A stretch of DNA of 64,000 bases from Anaerolineae bacterium (GCA_022841825.1 JALHQT010000001.1:186001-250000); one strand, 5' to 3'. Shown: positions 20,310 to 30,112, counted from the first letter of the stretch. The notes: generated from the sequence alone by a model not told the origin. A program made the numbers and translations.

Positions 20310-22337
20310 GTGATACGCGCCGTTCGACCCGCGCTCTACATCAGCGCTGCTGCGCTGCTGCTGGTGCTCTCTGGCGTACTGGTTTCATTTCAGGAGCGGC
20401 AGGTCGTCGCAGGCGCCGTCAGCCTCAATGCCGCGCTGATTGCTGGACTGGTGCTTGCTGCGGGGATGTTGACGGCGGGCAGACTGCGTGTCAGAAGCGG
20501 AATGGCAGTGCTTCAGGGCATGATCGCAGGCGTAATCGTGGGACTGCCGCTGGTCTTATTGGTTCTCCTGGAACGACTTATCGATCTGCGCTTTGTCTTC
20601 GCTAACCTGACCCAGCCTGTGGGCGCTACCCTGCTCTTTTCATTGGAACTTGTGCCGGGGCTGCTCGTCTTCTTTTCATCCTGTTTGCTGGTGGGTGCCT
20701 TAGGCGGTTTCCTCTCCAGCGTGTCCCGTCGAACGATGCGGATTACGGTGTTCAGCCTGGCGGCAACGGTCGTGGTCGGGTTGGTCGCCGACCAGCTCGA
20801 CAGCGTCATCGCTCCCGTCGATGGACTGTTCATCGGGCTGGCGCTGGTGTTTGGCTATGTCGGCAGCGACATCTTTGGGCGTGATAGTTTCTGGATGCGC
20901 CTGCTGCTCGGTCTGTTCAACGGGGCGGCGATAGGCTTCGTCGCGGGCTTATTGGCGGCAAGCGGCGGATTGGTTGAAGGGGGGGGGCTGCGCCTCGGTC
21001 ATGTCCCGCCAGCGATTATGATTCTCGTGCCCGGCTATTCGCTGATCATCCTGCCGCTCATCTTTGGCATCCTCGGCGCGTTAGGCGCACTGATGCGCAC
21101 GACGCCGAGGATGATCTCGACATTTGTCCACTACGGTGGTGTGCTGGTCGTTATCCTGACGCTCCTGGCATTGCGCCGCGGGTTCGATACTTTCGACGCG
21201 GTTATGGTACTGGCGATCTCCGCATGGGCATTCAACACCTTTCCCTGGCGTATTGAGGAGTCCGTGCGGCAGTTTAATGGTTTGACGGTTGTTCAGCGCA
21301 GAGTGGTCAGGGTGGCGGTATATTGCGCAACGCTGCTGATTCTGGTGTTTGCCCCTGCGTTTCTGGGGCAGTACATGACCAATGTTCTCAATCTGGTCGG
21401 CTTATACATCATCATGGGGATCGGGCTTAATATTGTTGTCGGCAATGCGGGGCTGCTGGATCTTGGCTACGTGGCATTTTTCGCAATAGGAGCCTATACC
21501 ATTGGCTTGCTGACGACCCCGAGTATCCTGACATGCGGCGGTGTCCCGCCTGAGGCGCTTTCCGGTGAACTCGTCCTGACGACTTGTACGGGTATTATGA
21601 ATTTCTGGCAGGCATGGATCGTTGCCATTCTCGCCAGTGGGGTAGGCGGCTTACTGCTGGGCACACCCGTTCTTCGCCTACGCGGCGACTATCTGGCGAT
21701 TGTGACGCTCGGTTTTGGCGAGATCATTCGCATCATGCTGCGCTATGATGACTTCAGTCCTGTGTTTGGCGCGGCGCAAGGGATTGCCAACATCCCCAGA
21801 CCTATCCTCGATCTGACGACGCTCAATCCTGCCTGGTACTTCGTGTTTGACAGCGAAGCGAGCATGTATTACCTCATCCTTGCCAGTATTCTGGTGGCGA
21901 TTTTTGTCGCGTCACATCTGGGGAACTCGCGTATCGGGCGGGCGTGGCGTGCGATGCGTGCGGACGAGGATGTCGCGCAGGCAATGGGAATTCGCCTGGC
22001 GCGGGCGAAACTGCTGGCATTCACCATCGGTGCTGCCTTCGCGGGGCTGGGGGGCGCGCTTTCTGCAACACGGCTGTTTGGTGCCTATCCTGACAGCTTC
22101 AGCCTACTGGTTTCGATCAACGTCCTCAGCCTGGTCATCATCGGCGGCATGGGGTCGATCCCAGGTGTTGTTCTCGGCGCATTTATCCTGATCGGACTCC
22201 CTGAAGTCCTGAGAGAACTATCGGACTACCGACTGCTCGCTTTTGGGGTACTGCTGGTTTACACGATGCTGGTGCGCCCACAGGGGCTGTACCCAGTGCG
22301 ATATTGGCAGGCGAGTGCGCAGGCTTTATCCCGATGA
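20310..22337 (+). CDS. livM: Branched-chain amino acid ABC transporter permease LivM, with long N-terminal membrane extension
   Basis: 675 residues from GTG 20310, one base after the livH stop. The LivM core is the C-terminal half (about 350-670): NLVGLYIIMGIGLNIVVGNA, LDLGYVAFFAIGAY, GDYLAIVTLGFGEIIR and the loop IGRAWRAMRADEDVAQAMGI. The first 340 residues add about eight to ten further membrane helices not found in ordinary LivM (about 300-420 residues). No frameshift or stop divides the two parts. The extension is unrecognised; it may stabilise the complex or couple it to another function. Confidence 0.9.
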   Translation: MIRAVRPALYISAAALLLVLSGVLVSFQERQVVAGAVSLNAALIAGLVLAAGMLTAGRLRVRSGMAVLQGMIAGVIVGLPLVLLVLLERLIDLRFVFANLTQPVGATLLFSLELVPGLLVFFSSCLLVGALGGFLSSVSRRTMRITVFSLAATVVVGLVADQLDSVIAPVDGLFIGLALVFGYVGSDIFGRDSFWMRLLLGLFNGAAIGFVAGLLAASGGLVEGGGLRLGHVPPAIMILVPGYSLIILPLIFGILGALGALMRTTPRMISTFVHYGGVLVVILTLLALRRGFDTFDAVMVLAISAWAFNTFPWRIEESVRQFNGLTVVQRRVVRVAVYCATLLILVFAPAFLGQYMTNVLNLVGLYIIMGIGLNIVVGNAGLLDLGYVAFFAIGAYTIGLLTTPSILTCGGVPPEALSGELVLTTCTGIMNFWQAWIVAILASGVGGLLLGTPVLRLRGDYLAIVTLGFGEIIRIMLRYDDFSPVFGAAQGIANIPRPILDLTTLNPAWYFVFDSEASMYYLILASILVAIFVASHLGNSRIGRAWRAMRADEDVAQAMGIRLARAKLLAFTIGAAFAGLGGALSATRLFGAYPDSFSLLVSINVLSLVIIGGMGSIPGVVLGAFILIGLPEVLRELSDYRLLAFGVLLVYTMLVRPQGLYPVRYWQASAQALSR

Positions 22338-23131
22338 CACAGCTACTACTCGATGTTCAGGGGTTGATGAAGCGTTTTGATGGCTTGACCGCGCTGCGTT
22401 GGGTGGATCTACAGGTGCACGAACATGCTATTGCCAGCCTGATTGGTCCAAATGGCGCGGGTAAGACGACCTTCTTCAACTGCGTGACAGGGTTCCATGC
22501 CTCCGACGACGGCGAAATCCTGTTCCGGGGCGAGTCGTTGTGGGGGAAAACCGCCGACCGCGTTGTTCTTGCGGGGATTGCCCGCACGTTTCAGAGCACG
22601 CGGCTGTTTGGCAACATGAGCGTGATCGAACACGTCTTAGTGGGTATGCATTCGCGGCTCAAGACGGGCGTCCTGGATGCTATTCTGCGCACGCCTTTTG
22701 CCCGCCGCGAAGAAAGCGAGGCGGCGCAGCGCGCGCGGGCGCTGCTGGAATTCGTGGGCTTAACCGCTTACGAACAGCAGCTTGCCGAGCGGCTGCCCTA
22801 TGGACTGATGCGTCGCGTCGAGATCGCACGGGCGCTGGCATCCGAACCTTCGCTGCTCTTGCTTGATGAGCCGACTGCCGGGATGAATCCGCAGGAGACA
22901 GAGGATCTGATGCGTTTCATTCGCAGGCTGCGCGACGAGCGCGGGATCACGATTCTGCTGATTGAGCATGACATGCGGCTGGTCATGACGATCTCGGAAT
23001 ACATCACGGTGCTCGATTACGGCAAGAAGATCGCGGAGGGGACGCCTGCGGAAATCCAGCGGGACTCGCGCGTAATCGAAGCGTACCTGGGTGTGATGCC
23101 GGACGAGGGCGGGGAGTTCGGACGACCATGA
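22334..23131 (+). CDS. livG: Branched-chain amino acid ABC transporter ATP-binding protein LivG
   Basis: 265 residues from ATG 22334, overlapping the livM stop in ATGA. Walker A GPNGAGKTT, Walker B LLLLDEPTAGMNP and the His switch IEHDMRLVM are clear. The signature region reads LPYGLMRRVEIARAL, with LPYGLMR where LSGGQ-like residues usually stand, as is common in LivG. The start of the frame further upstream inside livM is rejected. Confidence 0.93.
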   Translation: MTQLLLDVQGLMKRFDGLTALRWVDLQVHEHAIASLIGPNGAGKTTFFNCVTGFHASDDGEILFRGESLWGKTADRVVLAGIARTFQSTRLFGNMSVIEHVLVGMHSRLKTGVLDAILRTPFARREESEAAQRARALLEFVGLTAYEQQLAERLPYGLMRRVEIARALASEPSLLLLDEPTAGMNPQETEDLMRFIRRLRDERGITILLIEHDMRLVMTISEYITVLDYGKKIAEGTPAEIQRDSRVIEAYLGVMPDEGGEFGRP

Positions 23132-23841
23132 GCCTGCTTGAAGTCGAGCATCTTCACGCCACCTATGAGACGATAGTCGCGCTGAGGGACATCAGCTTTG
23201 TCGTGGGTCAGGGCGAGATCGTCACGCTGATTGGCAGCAATGGGGCGGGCAAGACGACGACGCTGAATACGCTGTGCGGATTGACGCCCGCGCGCTCCGG
23301 CAGCATTCGACTGGCAGGAGAGCGGATTGAAGCACTGCCACCGCATGAAATCGCCCGGCGAGGGGTCATCCAGTCACCTGAGGGGCGAAAGATCTTCGCG
23401 CGTTTGTCTGTCCTCGAAAATCTGGAGATGGGCGCATTCAGCCGTCGGGATAACCGCGCAGTGAAGCGCGACCTGGAGGATGTCCTGGGGCGCTTTCCTC
23501 GCTTGCGTGAGCGCTTGCATCAGCCAGGGGGCACGCTGTCTGGGGGTGAGCAGCAGATGCTTGCCATCGGGCGCGCGTTGATGGCAAAGCCGCGCTTGCT
23601 GCTGCTCGACGAGCCGTCCATGGGGTTGGCACCGATCTTTGTGCGCGATGTATTTGAGTCACTGGTGGCGCTCAATAAGCAGGGGACGACCATCCTGCTG
23701 GTCGAACAGAATGCTCATATGGCGCTGATGATTGCACACCGCGCTTATGTCATGCAGACGGGGCTGATCACCCACAGTGGTGATGCAAAAGTGCTGCGCA
23801 AGGACCCTGCCATCATCCGCGCCTACCTCGGCGGGGCATAA
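23128..23841 (+). CDS. livF: Branched-chain amino acid ABC transporter ATP-binding protein LivF
   Basis: 237 residues, starting in an ATGA overlap with livG. Walker A GSNGAGKTT, signature LSGGEQQMLAIGRAL, Walker B LLLLDEPSMGLAPI and the H-loop region VEQNAHMALMIA are present. It is the second ATPase of the transporter and closes the five-gene liv operon. Confidence 0.94.
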   Translation: MSLLEVEHLHATYETIVALRDISFVVGQGEIVTLIGSNGAGKTTTLNTLCGLTPARSGSIRLAGERIEALPPHEIARRGVIQSPEGRKIFARLSVLENLEMGAFSRRDNRAVKRDLEDVLGRFPRLRERLHQPGGTLSGGEQQMLAIGRALMAKPRLLLLDEPSMGLAPIFVRDVFESLVALNKQGTTILLVEQNAHMALMIAHRAYVMQTGLITHSGDAKVLRKDPAIIRAYLGGA

Positions 23842-23873
23842 AAAGGACAGGGCGCACTTTTCAGTACGCCCTG
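23837..23873 (-). terminator. Intrinsic terminator of the BAX-inhibitor gene
   Basis: CAGGGCG (23848-23854) and CGCCCTG (23867-23873) form a 7-bp stem. On the minus strand it is followed by TCCTTTTTATG, so it ends the gene at 23921; it may also act weakly on liv transcripts from the other side. Confidence 0.75.
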
Positions 23874-23920
23874 CCTTCAGGGGGAACACACAGGGGGAAT
23901 GTGTGTGGAGGTTGTCGTGG

Positions 23921-24652
23921 TTAGTCGTTGCTGCCCATGAAACCGAAGATTTGGAGCAGGTAGACGAAGATCATGATGAAGTTCAGGTAGAGCTGGAAGG
24001 CGCTGAAGATGCCCATCTTCGTCGCCAGTTCTGCATTGGACTGGATCTCCGGGTGCATCGCCATGCGCTGGATGTTCTGCGTATCGTAGGCGGTTAGCGC
24101 CAGGAAGATGACCAGCCCGACGATGCTGATCAGGAAGCCCAGAAGGCTGCTGCCCAGGAAGATGTTGATGATTGAGACGATGATCACCGCGATCAAGCCG
24201 ATCATCAGAATGTTGCCGAACCGACTGAGGTCAGTCTTGGTCGTAAATGCGAATACCGACATGACGGCGAACAAGGTGGCAGCCGACCCGAAGGCGAGCG
24301 TTATCGTGCCAATGTTGAAGGCGAGGAAGACAATCGAGAGGCTTAAGCCAGTGACGCCCGCGTAGACCATGTAAAGCAGCGCGGCGACACTCGCCGAGAT
24401 TCGCTGGATGAGGAAGCCCATCGCCAGTGCGATGCCAATCTGGGCGACGAAAGCGGTGATTCCGAACGCCGGTGTCAACCTCGCCTGCATGAGACCTTCA
24501 TTGGTCGAGGTCACGAACGCAACGACTGATGTCACAACCAGACCAAAGAACATCCATACGTACGTCCACTTGAGAAGCGACTGCGATTGTTCGTATGAAC
24601 CCACGCGAACGGTCTGGTCTTTGCGTGAATTGAGAATATCGGATAGCGCCAT
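23921..24652 (-). CDS. BAX-inhibitor-1 (YbhL/YccA) family membrane protein
   Basis: 243 residues with seven predicted membrane helices. Family hallmarks: LYMVYAGVTGLSLSIVFL, FGSAATLFAVMSVFAF and ALTAYDTQNIQRMA, with the conserved Asp in AYDTQ. Bacterial members are Ca2+-leak channels or FtsH-linked proteins of the inner membrane. It is a single-gene unit, convergent with livF, with its own terminator. Confidence 0.9.
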   Translation of the reverse strand: MALSDILNSRKDQTVRVGSYEQSQSLLKWTYVWMFFGLVVTSVVAFVTSTNEGLMQARLTPAFGITAFVAQIGIALAMGFLIQRISASVAALLYMVYAGVTGLSLSIVFLAFNIGTITLAFGSAATLFAVMSVFAFTTKTDLSRFGNILMIGLIAVIIVSIINIFLGSSLLGFLISIVGLVIFLALTAYDTQNIQRMAMHPEIQSNAELATKMGIFSAFQLYLNFIMIFVYLLQIFGFMGSND

Positions 24653-24707
24653 TATGTCCCCTACCTTGTCTGCTTTTCGGAATGTTTATTTCACTCATGT
24701 ATATCAT

Positions 24708-24746
24708 CAAAATATAAGCTCCCGGTGAAAAACTTCAACCGGGAGC
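24708..24746 (-). terminator. Intrinsic terminator of the aminotransferase gene
   Basis: GCTCCCGGT (24718-24726) and ACCGGGAGC (24738-24746) form a perfect 9-bp stem. On the minus strand it is followed by TTATATTTTG. It lies 38 nt after the aminotransferase stop. Confidence 0.75.
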
Positions 24747-24784
24747 GTCCCCTAATTATTGGGGGAAGTGACGATCAGAGGGTG

Positions 24785-26134
24785 TTAGCCTTCGAGTGCT
24801 TGCAGCCCCTCGAAGAGACGCTGGACTGCGCCTGCGGTGGTTTCGGGCTTTAGCGCGTATGAGAAACGAATCCAGTCTGCGCCCGCATCGGAGAAGTAAA
24901 CGCCGGGTACGACTGCCAGTCCGAAATTCTCACCGAGATGCATCAGGAGCGTTTCGCTATCCACGACGTCTTTGCCTGGGAGCGGCTTCAGCACGCCTGA
25001 ATGGATGTAGCGCGCGCAGTCGATGAACGCATAGTAGCCGTCGCCCATGATGAAGGGGATGCCAAAGTTGGTAAGTGCCTCGCGCAGGATGTGGCGGCTC
25101 TGCTTGCAGGGTTCGATGATGCTGGCAGCAGCTTCCCCAAAGCCCATCTCGAAGGCAGCGATGGCGACTGCCTGGGCGAAGAAGCTGGGGATGACGCCAT
25201 GTGAGGACTGACTGGTGATGTGATCGATGACGCCCTTGCCCGCGACCAGCCAGCCTGCCCGCACGTTTGAAGCGCCGAGGCTCTTGGTCAGCCCGTCGAG
25301 GAAGATCAGGCGCTCGCGTTCGTCTGGCGAGAAGGCGCGCAGGACTTCGTTAATGTCCGAGTGTCCTTCGTCGGTGACCCAGTGGTAGATCCAGTCGAAC
25401 AGGACATAAGGAATGCCCGCATCGAGCGAGGTTTTGGCGAGCATTATCTGTTCGCTCAAGGGAATCGTGCGACCGGTCGGGTTATCCGGAGAGGTGATGA
25501 CGATTCCCGCGATTCCGCGTCCCTCCTGCTGGGCAAGCGCGACACAGGCGCGGATGCCTTCTGGCGTGTATGCCCATCCGGACTCTGGCTGTCCCGGGGC
25601 GAGCAGTACGTTCAAGCCTACGGCGTACGGACCCCAGTTGTAGCTGATCCAGGGGACGCGAGAGACGATCAGGGCATCGCCGACCTGCTTGTTTCCTCTG
25701 GCGATCATGGCACTGTATGCCTTTTGCAGACCATCGCGCCCGCCCTGGACAAAGGCGATGTTCGCTTCGCCCCAGCCGGTCGCAGAGTCGAGCTGCCAGT
25801 ACTTCTCGACCGCCGCTTTGCGGAAGCGGGGCGTGCCCCAGGGTTGATCATAGGCGGTGCCATGCTCAAGCTGGATTTCGAGGGCTCGTTGGAGCAGCTC
25901 GCGCGGAACCCCGGGTAGACTCGCGCCCCCGTCGCCCTGAGAAGCGTCGTAAGTCACGGCGTTCGCGCCCAACTTTTCTTTGTATGCCTTAAGCGCGTCG
26001 CGGATGAGGAACATGCGCGAGGGGGGGATCGGCATCATCGCAGCGGGATAGCCGTTCACGGGGATGCGATGTTGGGGAGTTGCGACGTACACTGGGTTTT
26101 CCAGACTCGTCTGCGAGGAATTGACTGTGACCAA
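24785..26134 (-). CDS. PLP-dependent aminotransferase, class I/II
   Basis: 449 residues from TTG 26134, chosen because GGAGG lies about 7 nt upstream; an in-frame TTG at 26170 has no such site. The fold-type I pattern is clear: GTAYDQPWGTPRFRKA, IAFVQGGRDGLQKAY, SPDNPTGRTIPLSEQ, the PLP Asp/Tyr in PYVLFDWIY, the PLP lysine in DGLTKSLGASNVRAGW and the Arg in IRFSYALKPE. Substrate unknown. It is divergent from the peptidase/arginine-deiminase fusion and may share control and pathway with it. Confidence 0.85.
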   Translation of the reverse strand: MVTVNSSQTSLENPVYVATPQHRIPVNGYPAAMMPIPPSRMFLIRDALKAYKEKLGANAVTYDASQGDGGASLPGVPRELLQRALEIQLEHGTAYDQPWGTPRFRKAAVEKYWQLDSATGWGEANIAFVQGGRDGLQKAYSAMIARGNKQVGDALIVSRVPWISYNWGPYAVGLNVLLAPGQPESGWAYTPEGIRACVALAQQEGRGIAGIVITSPDNPTGRTIPLSEQIMLAKTSLDAGIPYVLFDWIYHWVTDEGHSDINEVLRAFSPDERERLIFLDGLTKSLGASNVRAGWLVAGKGVIDHITSQSSHGVIPSFFAQAVAIAAFEMGFGEAAASIIEPCKQSRHILREALTNFGIPFIMGDGYYAFIDCARYIHSGVLKPLPGKDVVDSETLLMHLGENFGLAVVPGVYFSDAGADWIRFSYALKPETTAGAVQRLFEGLQALEG

Positions 26135-26317
26135 AAGTGCCTCCAATACATAAAGTGCAGCTAGAATCAAAAGATATTATCCCGCCGCAGGCAATCCGCA
26201 ACTCAGTGGAAAGGGACGCGCTCTCGTTTGTGCAGATTGCCCAGTTGCATGAAGAAGTGCAGAGCTGCGCGACGCTTGCGGCTGGTTTGTCCGGTATTTT
26301 CGTTCAGGGAGACCATC

Positions 26318-29300
26318 TTGTTCAAGACTGACATCGATTGGTATGAGCAGATCAAGCAGATGACGGAGCGCCTGATGGCGATTTCGACCATCAGCCCGGA
26401 CATCGCGGGGGAGAATCGCTGCGCCGATCTGATCATCCAGCTTCTCACCGAAGCCGACCCCGGCGGCGAGACACTCTCTCTGATGCCGATGATTTGGGAG
26501 ACGGCAGATGGTCGGCGGAACGTTGCCTGCCTGCTGCGCCCAGCCGTGCAAACTCCACGCACGCTGATCCTGATGGCACATTACGATGTGGTCGGTATCG
26601 ACGAGTTTAAGCCGCTTGACCCGGCAGGAACGGGCGAGATCGCCTTTTTTTCGGATCGACTGCGGGAAGTTCTTGAGGCACAGCTTCGCCCAGGCAGCGC
26701 CGCTGACGCGCTGCGGGATCTTCATGACCGGGAGCGTCATAACGGCGTTGATCGCCCTGCGTGGATGTTTGGGCGCGGTTCGGTGGACATGAAAAGCGGG
26801 CTTGCCATCAACATTGCCATGCTGCGCGCTTACGCCAGTCACCCGGAACGGCTGCCGGGCAATCTGTTGCTGCTGGCGTCACCGGACGAGGAGAACGAGT
26901 CGGCGGGCATTCTCAGTGCACTGCCGCGACTCCTGGAACTGCGCCAACGCGAGCAGCTTGAGTACATTGGCGTCATCAATACGGATTACACCGCGCCGCG
27001 CACCAGTGACGAAAGCGAACGTTACATCTACACCGGGGTGGTTGGAAAGCTGCTGCCGTCATTCTATGTCCTGGGCGATCCGACGCATGTGGGTGAGCCA
27101 TTTCGCGGGATCGACGCCAACCAGATCGCCGCCGAACTAGTTCGCCGCCTCAACCTGAACACGCGCCTGAGCGACAGTTATCCGAAGGGCAGCGATGAGC
27201 CGCTGGAAGTCGCTGTTCCGCCCGTGACGCTGAAACTGCGCGATTTGAAGCCGAGTTACAACGTCCAGACCTCTGCCGAAGCATTCATCTACATCAACTG
27301 GCTGACGTACACGATTTCGCCCCAGACGGCGCTCGAACTTCTGGAGGCGGAAGCGACCGAGGCGCTGCGAAATGTCTTTGCAGACCGCGATGCGCGCTTC
27401 CAGGACTTTCGAGGCGTTCAGCCGCGCCCTAAGCAGTATGTCCCGCTCGTCCTCAAGTTCAGCGATCTCTGTCAGCGGGTACGGCAGAAGAAGGGTTGGT
27501 ATGGCGATTCGGGCGTGCAAGCGTTTGAGGGTTGGCTGGATGCTCTCATCCGCTCAGTTGCGCAGGAAGACGATGCCGGGCAGTTTCAGATCGCCTCGGC
27601 GACACATAAGGGCGATGCGCGGGAGATCAGCCAGCAGGTGGTCGCGCGGCTCGCCAACGAGGCGGAATTATCGGGTCCCGCGATTGTATTGTTCTATTCT
27701 CCGCCCTTCTATCCGCACAGCCAACCGAGCCAGGGCGAGTTATTCGACGCCATCAGCGAACTGCTCGCGGACGAAGACCTTAACGCCGACGGCGCGATAC
27801 AGCTCCGGGGTTTCTATCCCTATATTGCCGACATCAGCTATCTGCGGCTCGATCCCACTGTGCAGGCGGATTTGCCCGCGCTGATCGAAAACATGCCGCT
27901 GTTTGGGCATGGCTACCAGCTCGATTTTGCTTCGATGTCTGCGCTCAATTGCCCGGTGGTCAACATCGGTCCCTGGGGCAAGGAGGCACATGGGCTGTAC
28001 GAGCGCCTTCATATGCCGTATTCGTTCCGCGTCGTTCCGCAGTTCATCTACGAGACGATCCGGCTAGCGCTGGCGGGGAGCGCGAAACCCGCCGGTGCGC
28101 TGCCCGCGCCCAAAGCTGCGTCGCAGCCAATTCGCGTGGTCAATCCGATTGATCCGATACGACTGCGGGTGACGTCCGAGCATGGTATGCTGCAATCGGT
28201 GCTTGTGCATCGCCCCGGTGCCGAAATCGACCTGCTCGACCCTGCCAACAAAGACCGCCTTTTGTTTGAGGACATCCCATTCCTGCGCAAGATGCAGCTT
28301 GAACACGACGCATTTTGCACGCTGCTTCGCGATCAATCCATCGAGGTCGTTTACCTCGAAGCGCTTTTGAGCGACCTGCTTGCGGACGAAAGCGCGCGAA
28401 CGCGGATTGTCGAGCAGGTCTGTTCAGCAGGGGGGCAGCAAAGTTTGGCGCGTGTGCTGCTGGATCACTTCAGCCCGACAGAGATGGCGACGCGCTTGTT
28501 CACGGGGCTGAAAGTGGGCGAGATTAGCTCCCGCGCAGGCGGCAGTATGATTGGAGACGGCGGAAGCGATTTCTTTGTGCTGGAGCCGATCCCGAACGCA
28601 TACTTCACGCGCGATCCCGCCGCGGTCGTGGGCGATGGGTGGATTGCCTGCAAGGCACATTTCGAGACGCGCGTGCGCGAGACCGTGCTGATGCGGCTGG
28701 TCGCCGAACTGCATCCGCGTTTCGCCGGTACAGAAATTCTGTTTGGCGCCCGTGCCGAGGAAGATCGCCCGTTCACGATTGAAGGTGGGGACATCCACGT
28801 TCTCAGTCGGGACGCGGTGATGATCGGGGTCAGTCAGCGTACGCGCTCAGAGACGGTTGCGCTGCTCGCGCGGAAACTGTTCGCCGCGGGCAAGATCCAG
28901 CGGGTGTACGAGGTTGAAATCCCCAGCGACCGCCGCTACATGCATCTGGATACCGTATTCACGATCATTTCGCAGGGCGTGGTAGTGGTCTATCCAGACG
29001 TGATCGATCGTGTGGAGCATATCCGGCGTTACGAGCCGGTCCTGACAAGCGATGGTGAATTGCTCGCCAAGCCGATCCGCGAGTCGCGCAAGCTGCACAC
29101 ACTCCTGGGCGACGAGTTTGCGTCACCGCTGACCGTCGTCAATACCGGCGGGAACGATGTTCGGTACTCCGCTCGTGAGCAGGGCGCGGATGGGACGAAT
29201 GTCTTTGCGATCGCGCCGGGGCGTGTCATCTCGTATGACCGCAACATGCACACGAATGCCGCGATGCGTTCTTTGGGGATCGAAGTGCTGGAGATCGAAG

Positions 29301-29365
29301 GCTCAGAGCTTGTGCGCGGACTCGGCGGTCCACGCTGCATGGCGCTGCCGCTGCGGAGATCGTGA
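26318..29365 (+). CDS. Fusion: RocB-like M20 peptidase plus arginine deiminase
   Basis: 1,015 residues in one uninterrupted frame. TTG 26318 was chosen as start because AGGGAG (26306-26311) precedes it and the family-like sequence WYEQIKQMTERLMAISTISP follows. Residues 1 to about 595 are a RocB-type M20 metallo-hydrolase: LILMAHYDVVG (about 84-94), FGRGSVDMKSGLA, and SPDEENESAG with the catalytic and metal-binding acids. After a linker (PAPKAASQPIRVVN), residues about 613-1015 are a full arginine deiminase: TSEHGMLQSVLVHRPG, FTRDP, EGGDIH, MHLDTVF, AIAPGRVISYDRN and the nucleophile Cys near 1006 in GGPRCMALPL. Deiminase gives citrulline and ammonia; the peptidase substrate is unknown. Confidence 0.9.
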   Translation: MFKTDIDWYEQIKQMTERLMAISTISPDIAGENRCADLIIQLLTEADPGGETLSLMPMIWETADGRRNVACLLRPAVQTPRTLILMAHYDVVGIDEFKPLDPAGTGEIAFFSDRLREVLEAQLRPGSAADALRDLHDRERHNGVDRPAWMFGRGSVDMKSGLAINIAMLRAYASHPERLPGNLLLLASPDEENESAGILSALPRLLELRQREQLEYIGVINTDYTAPRTSDESERYIYTGVVGKLLPSFYVLGDPTHVGEPFRGIDANQIAAELVRRLNLNTRLSDSYPKGSDEPLEVAVPPVTLKLRDLKPSYNVQTSAEAFIYINWLTYTISPQTALELLEAEATEALRNVFADRDARFQDFRGVQPRPKQYVPLVLKFSDLCQRVRQKKGWYGDSGVQAFEGWLDALIRSVAQEDDAGQFQIASATHKGDAREISQQVVARLANEAELSGPAIVLFYSPPFYPHSQPSQGELFDAISELLADEDLNADGAIQLRGFYPYIADISYLRLDPTVQADLPALIENMPLFGHGYQLDFASMSALNCPVVNIGPWGKEAHGLYERLHMPYSFRVVPQFIYETIRLALAGSAKPAGALPAPKAASQPIRVVNPIDPIRLRVTSEHGMLQSVLVHRPGAEIDLLDPANKDRLLFEDIPFLRKMQLEHDAFCTLLRDQSIEVVYLEALLSDLLADESARTRIVEQVCSAGGQQSLARVLLDHFSPTEMATRLFTGLKVGEISSRAGGSMIGDGGSDFFVLEPIPNAYFTRDPAAVVGDGWIACKAHFETRVRETVLMRLVAELHPRFAGTEILFGARAEEDRPFTIEGGDIHVLSRDAVMIGVSQRTRSETVALLARKLFAAGKIQRVYEVEIPSDRRYMHLDTVFTIISQGVVVVYPDVIDRVEHIRRYEPVLTSDGELLAKPIRESRKLHTLLGDEFASPLTVVNTGGNDVRYSAREQGADGTNVFAIAPGRVISYDRNMHTNAAMRSLGIEVLEIEGSELVRGLGGPRCMALPLRRS

Positions 29366-29386
29366 GCGAGGCTAGAAGCTTCGGCT

Positions 29387-30112
29387 TCAGACGAACATCA
29401 GATGGTCTGTGGTCGCCTTGCTGAGGTCAGCGTATACCCCACGCAGCGCAGGATCGGGCAGGGTGGCGGCAAGCTGGTACATCGCTTCTTCGCTCATCGC
29501 GCTCAACGCTTCGCGCGGAACACGCGCGCCAGCCTCCGCTTGGAAGCGGAACGCGCGTCCAAACGTGACCGTGACAGGGGTGCGTCGCAGGCGCTTGATT
29601 CGGCTGCTGAAGTGCTGTGCGCCGCTCAGGGCGGTCGGGACGATGACGGCATTTGCTTTGGTGGCGACGTATGCCAGCCCATCTTTTGGCTGTACCAGTC
29701 CGTCCCTTTGCCGCGTGCCCTCCGGCGCGAGCAGGATGAGCTGCCCGCTTTGGATGAGCGCGATTGAGTTGAGAAGCGCCTTGCGATCCACCTCGTCGCG
29801 GTTGACCGTGTACGCGCCCCACCAGCCGATGAAGGGCGCGAGCAGGGGATTGCTCATGTTTTCGATTTTGGACATGGGCACTACGAAGCGCCGTGTCACT
29901 GCGCCCATGACCACGACGGGATCAATCAGCGAGATATGGTTCATCATCAGGATGGTCGGTCCGTCCGCCGGGATGTTTTCCTCACCATAAACCTTCACAT
30001 TCGCCAGAATGTGAAAGCCGATGGTGCGGATGGCGAGCCGTATGATACGCCGTTTCCAGGCGTAGCTGGGCTGCCGGGCGACATACTCCTGGACGCTCTG
30101 CGAGATGCTCAT
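29387..30112 (-). CDS. plsC: 1-acyl-glycerol-3-phosphate acyltransferase (PlsC family)
   Basis: 241 residues. The HX4D motif is NHISLIDP (about 80), followed by FIGWWGAYTVNRDEVDRK and the EGTR motif in LLAPEGTRQRDG. One N-terminal hydrophobic helix. It makes phosphatidic acid or acylates a related lipid at the membrane. Its start overlaps the stop of the pseudouridine synthase gene in ATGA, so it is the last gene of the long minus-strand operon. Confidence 0.88.
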   Translation of the reverse strand: MSISQSVQEYVARQPSYAWKRRIIRLAIRTIGFHILANVKVYGEENIPADGPTILMMNHISLIDPVVVMGAVTRRFVVPMSKIENMSNPLLAPFIGWWGAYTVNRDEVDRKALLNSIALIQSGQLILLAPEGTRQRDGLVQPKDGLAYVATKANAVIVPTALSGAQHFSSRIKRLRRTPVTVTFGRAFRFQAEAGARVPREALSAMSEEAMYQLAATLPDPALRGVYADLSKATTDHLMFV

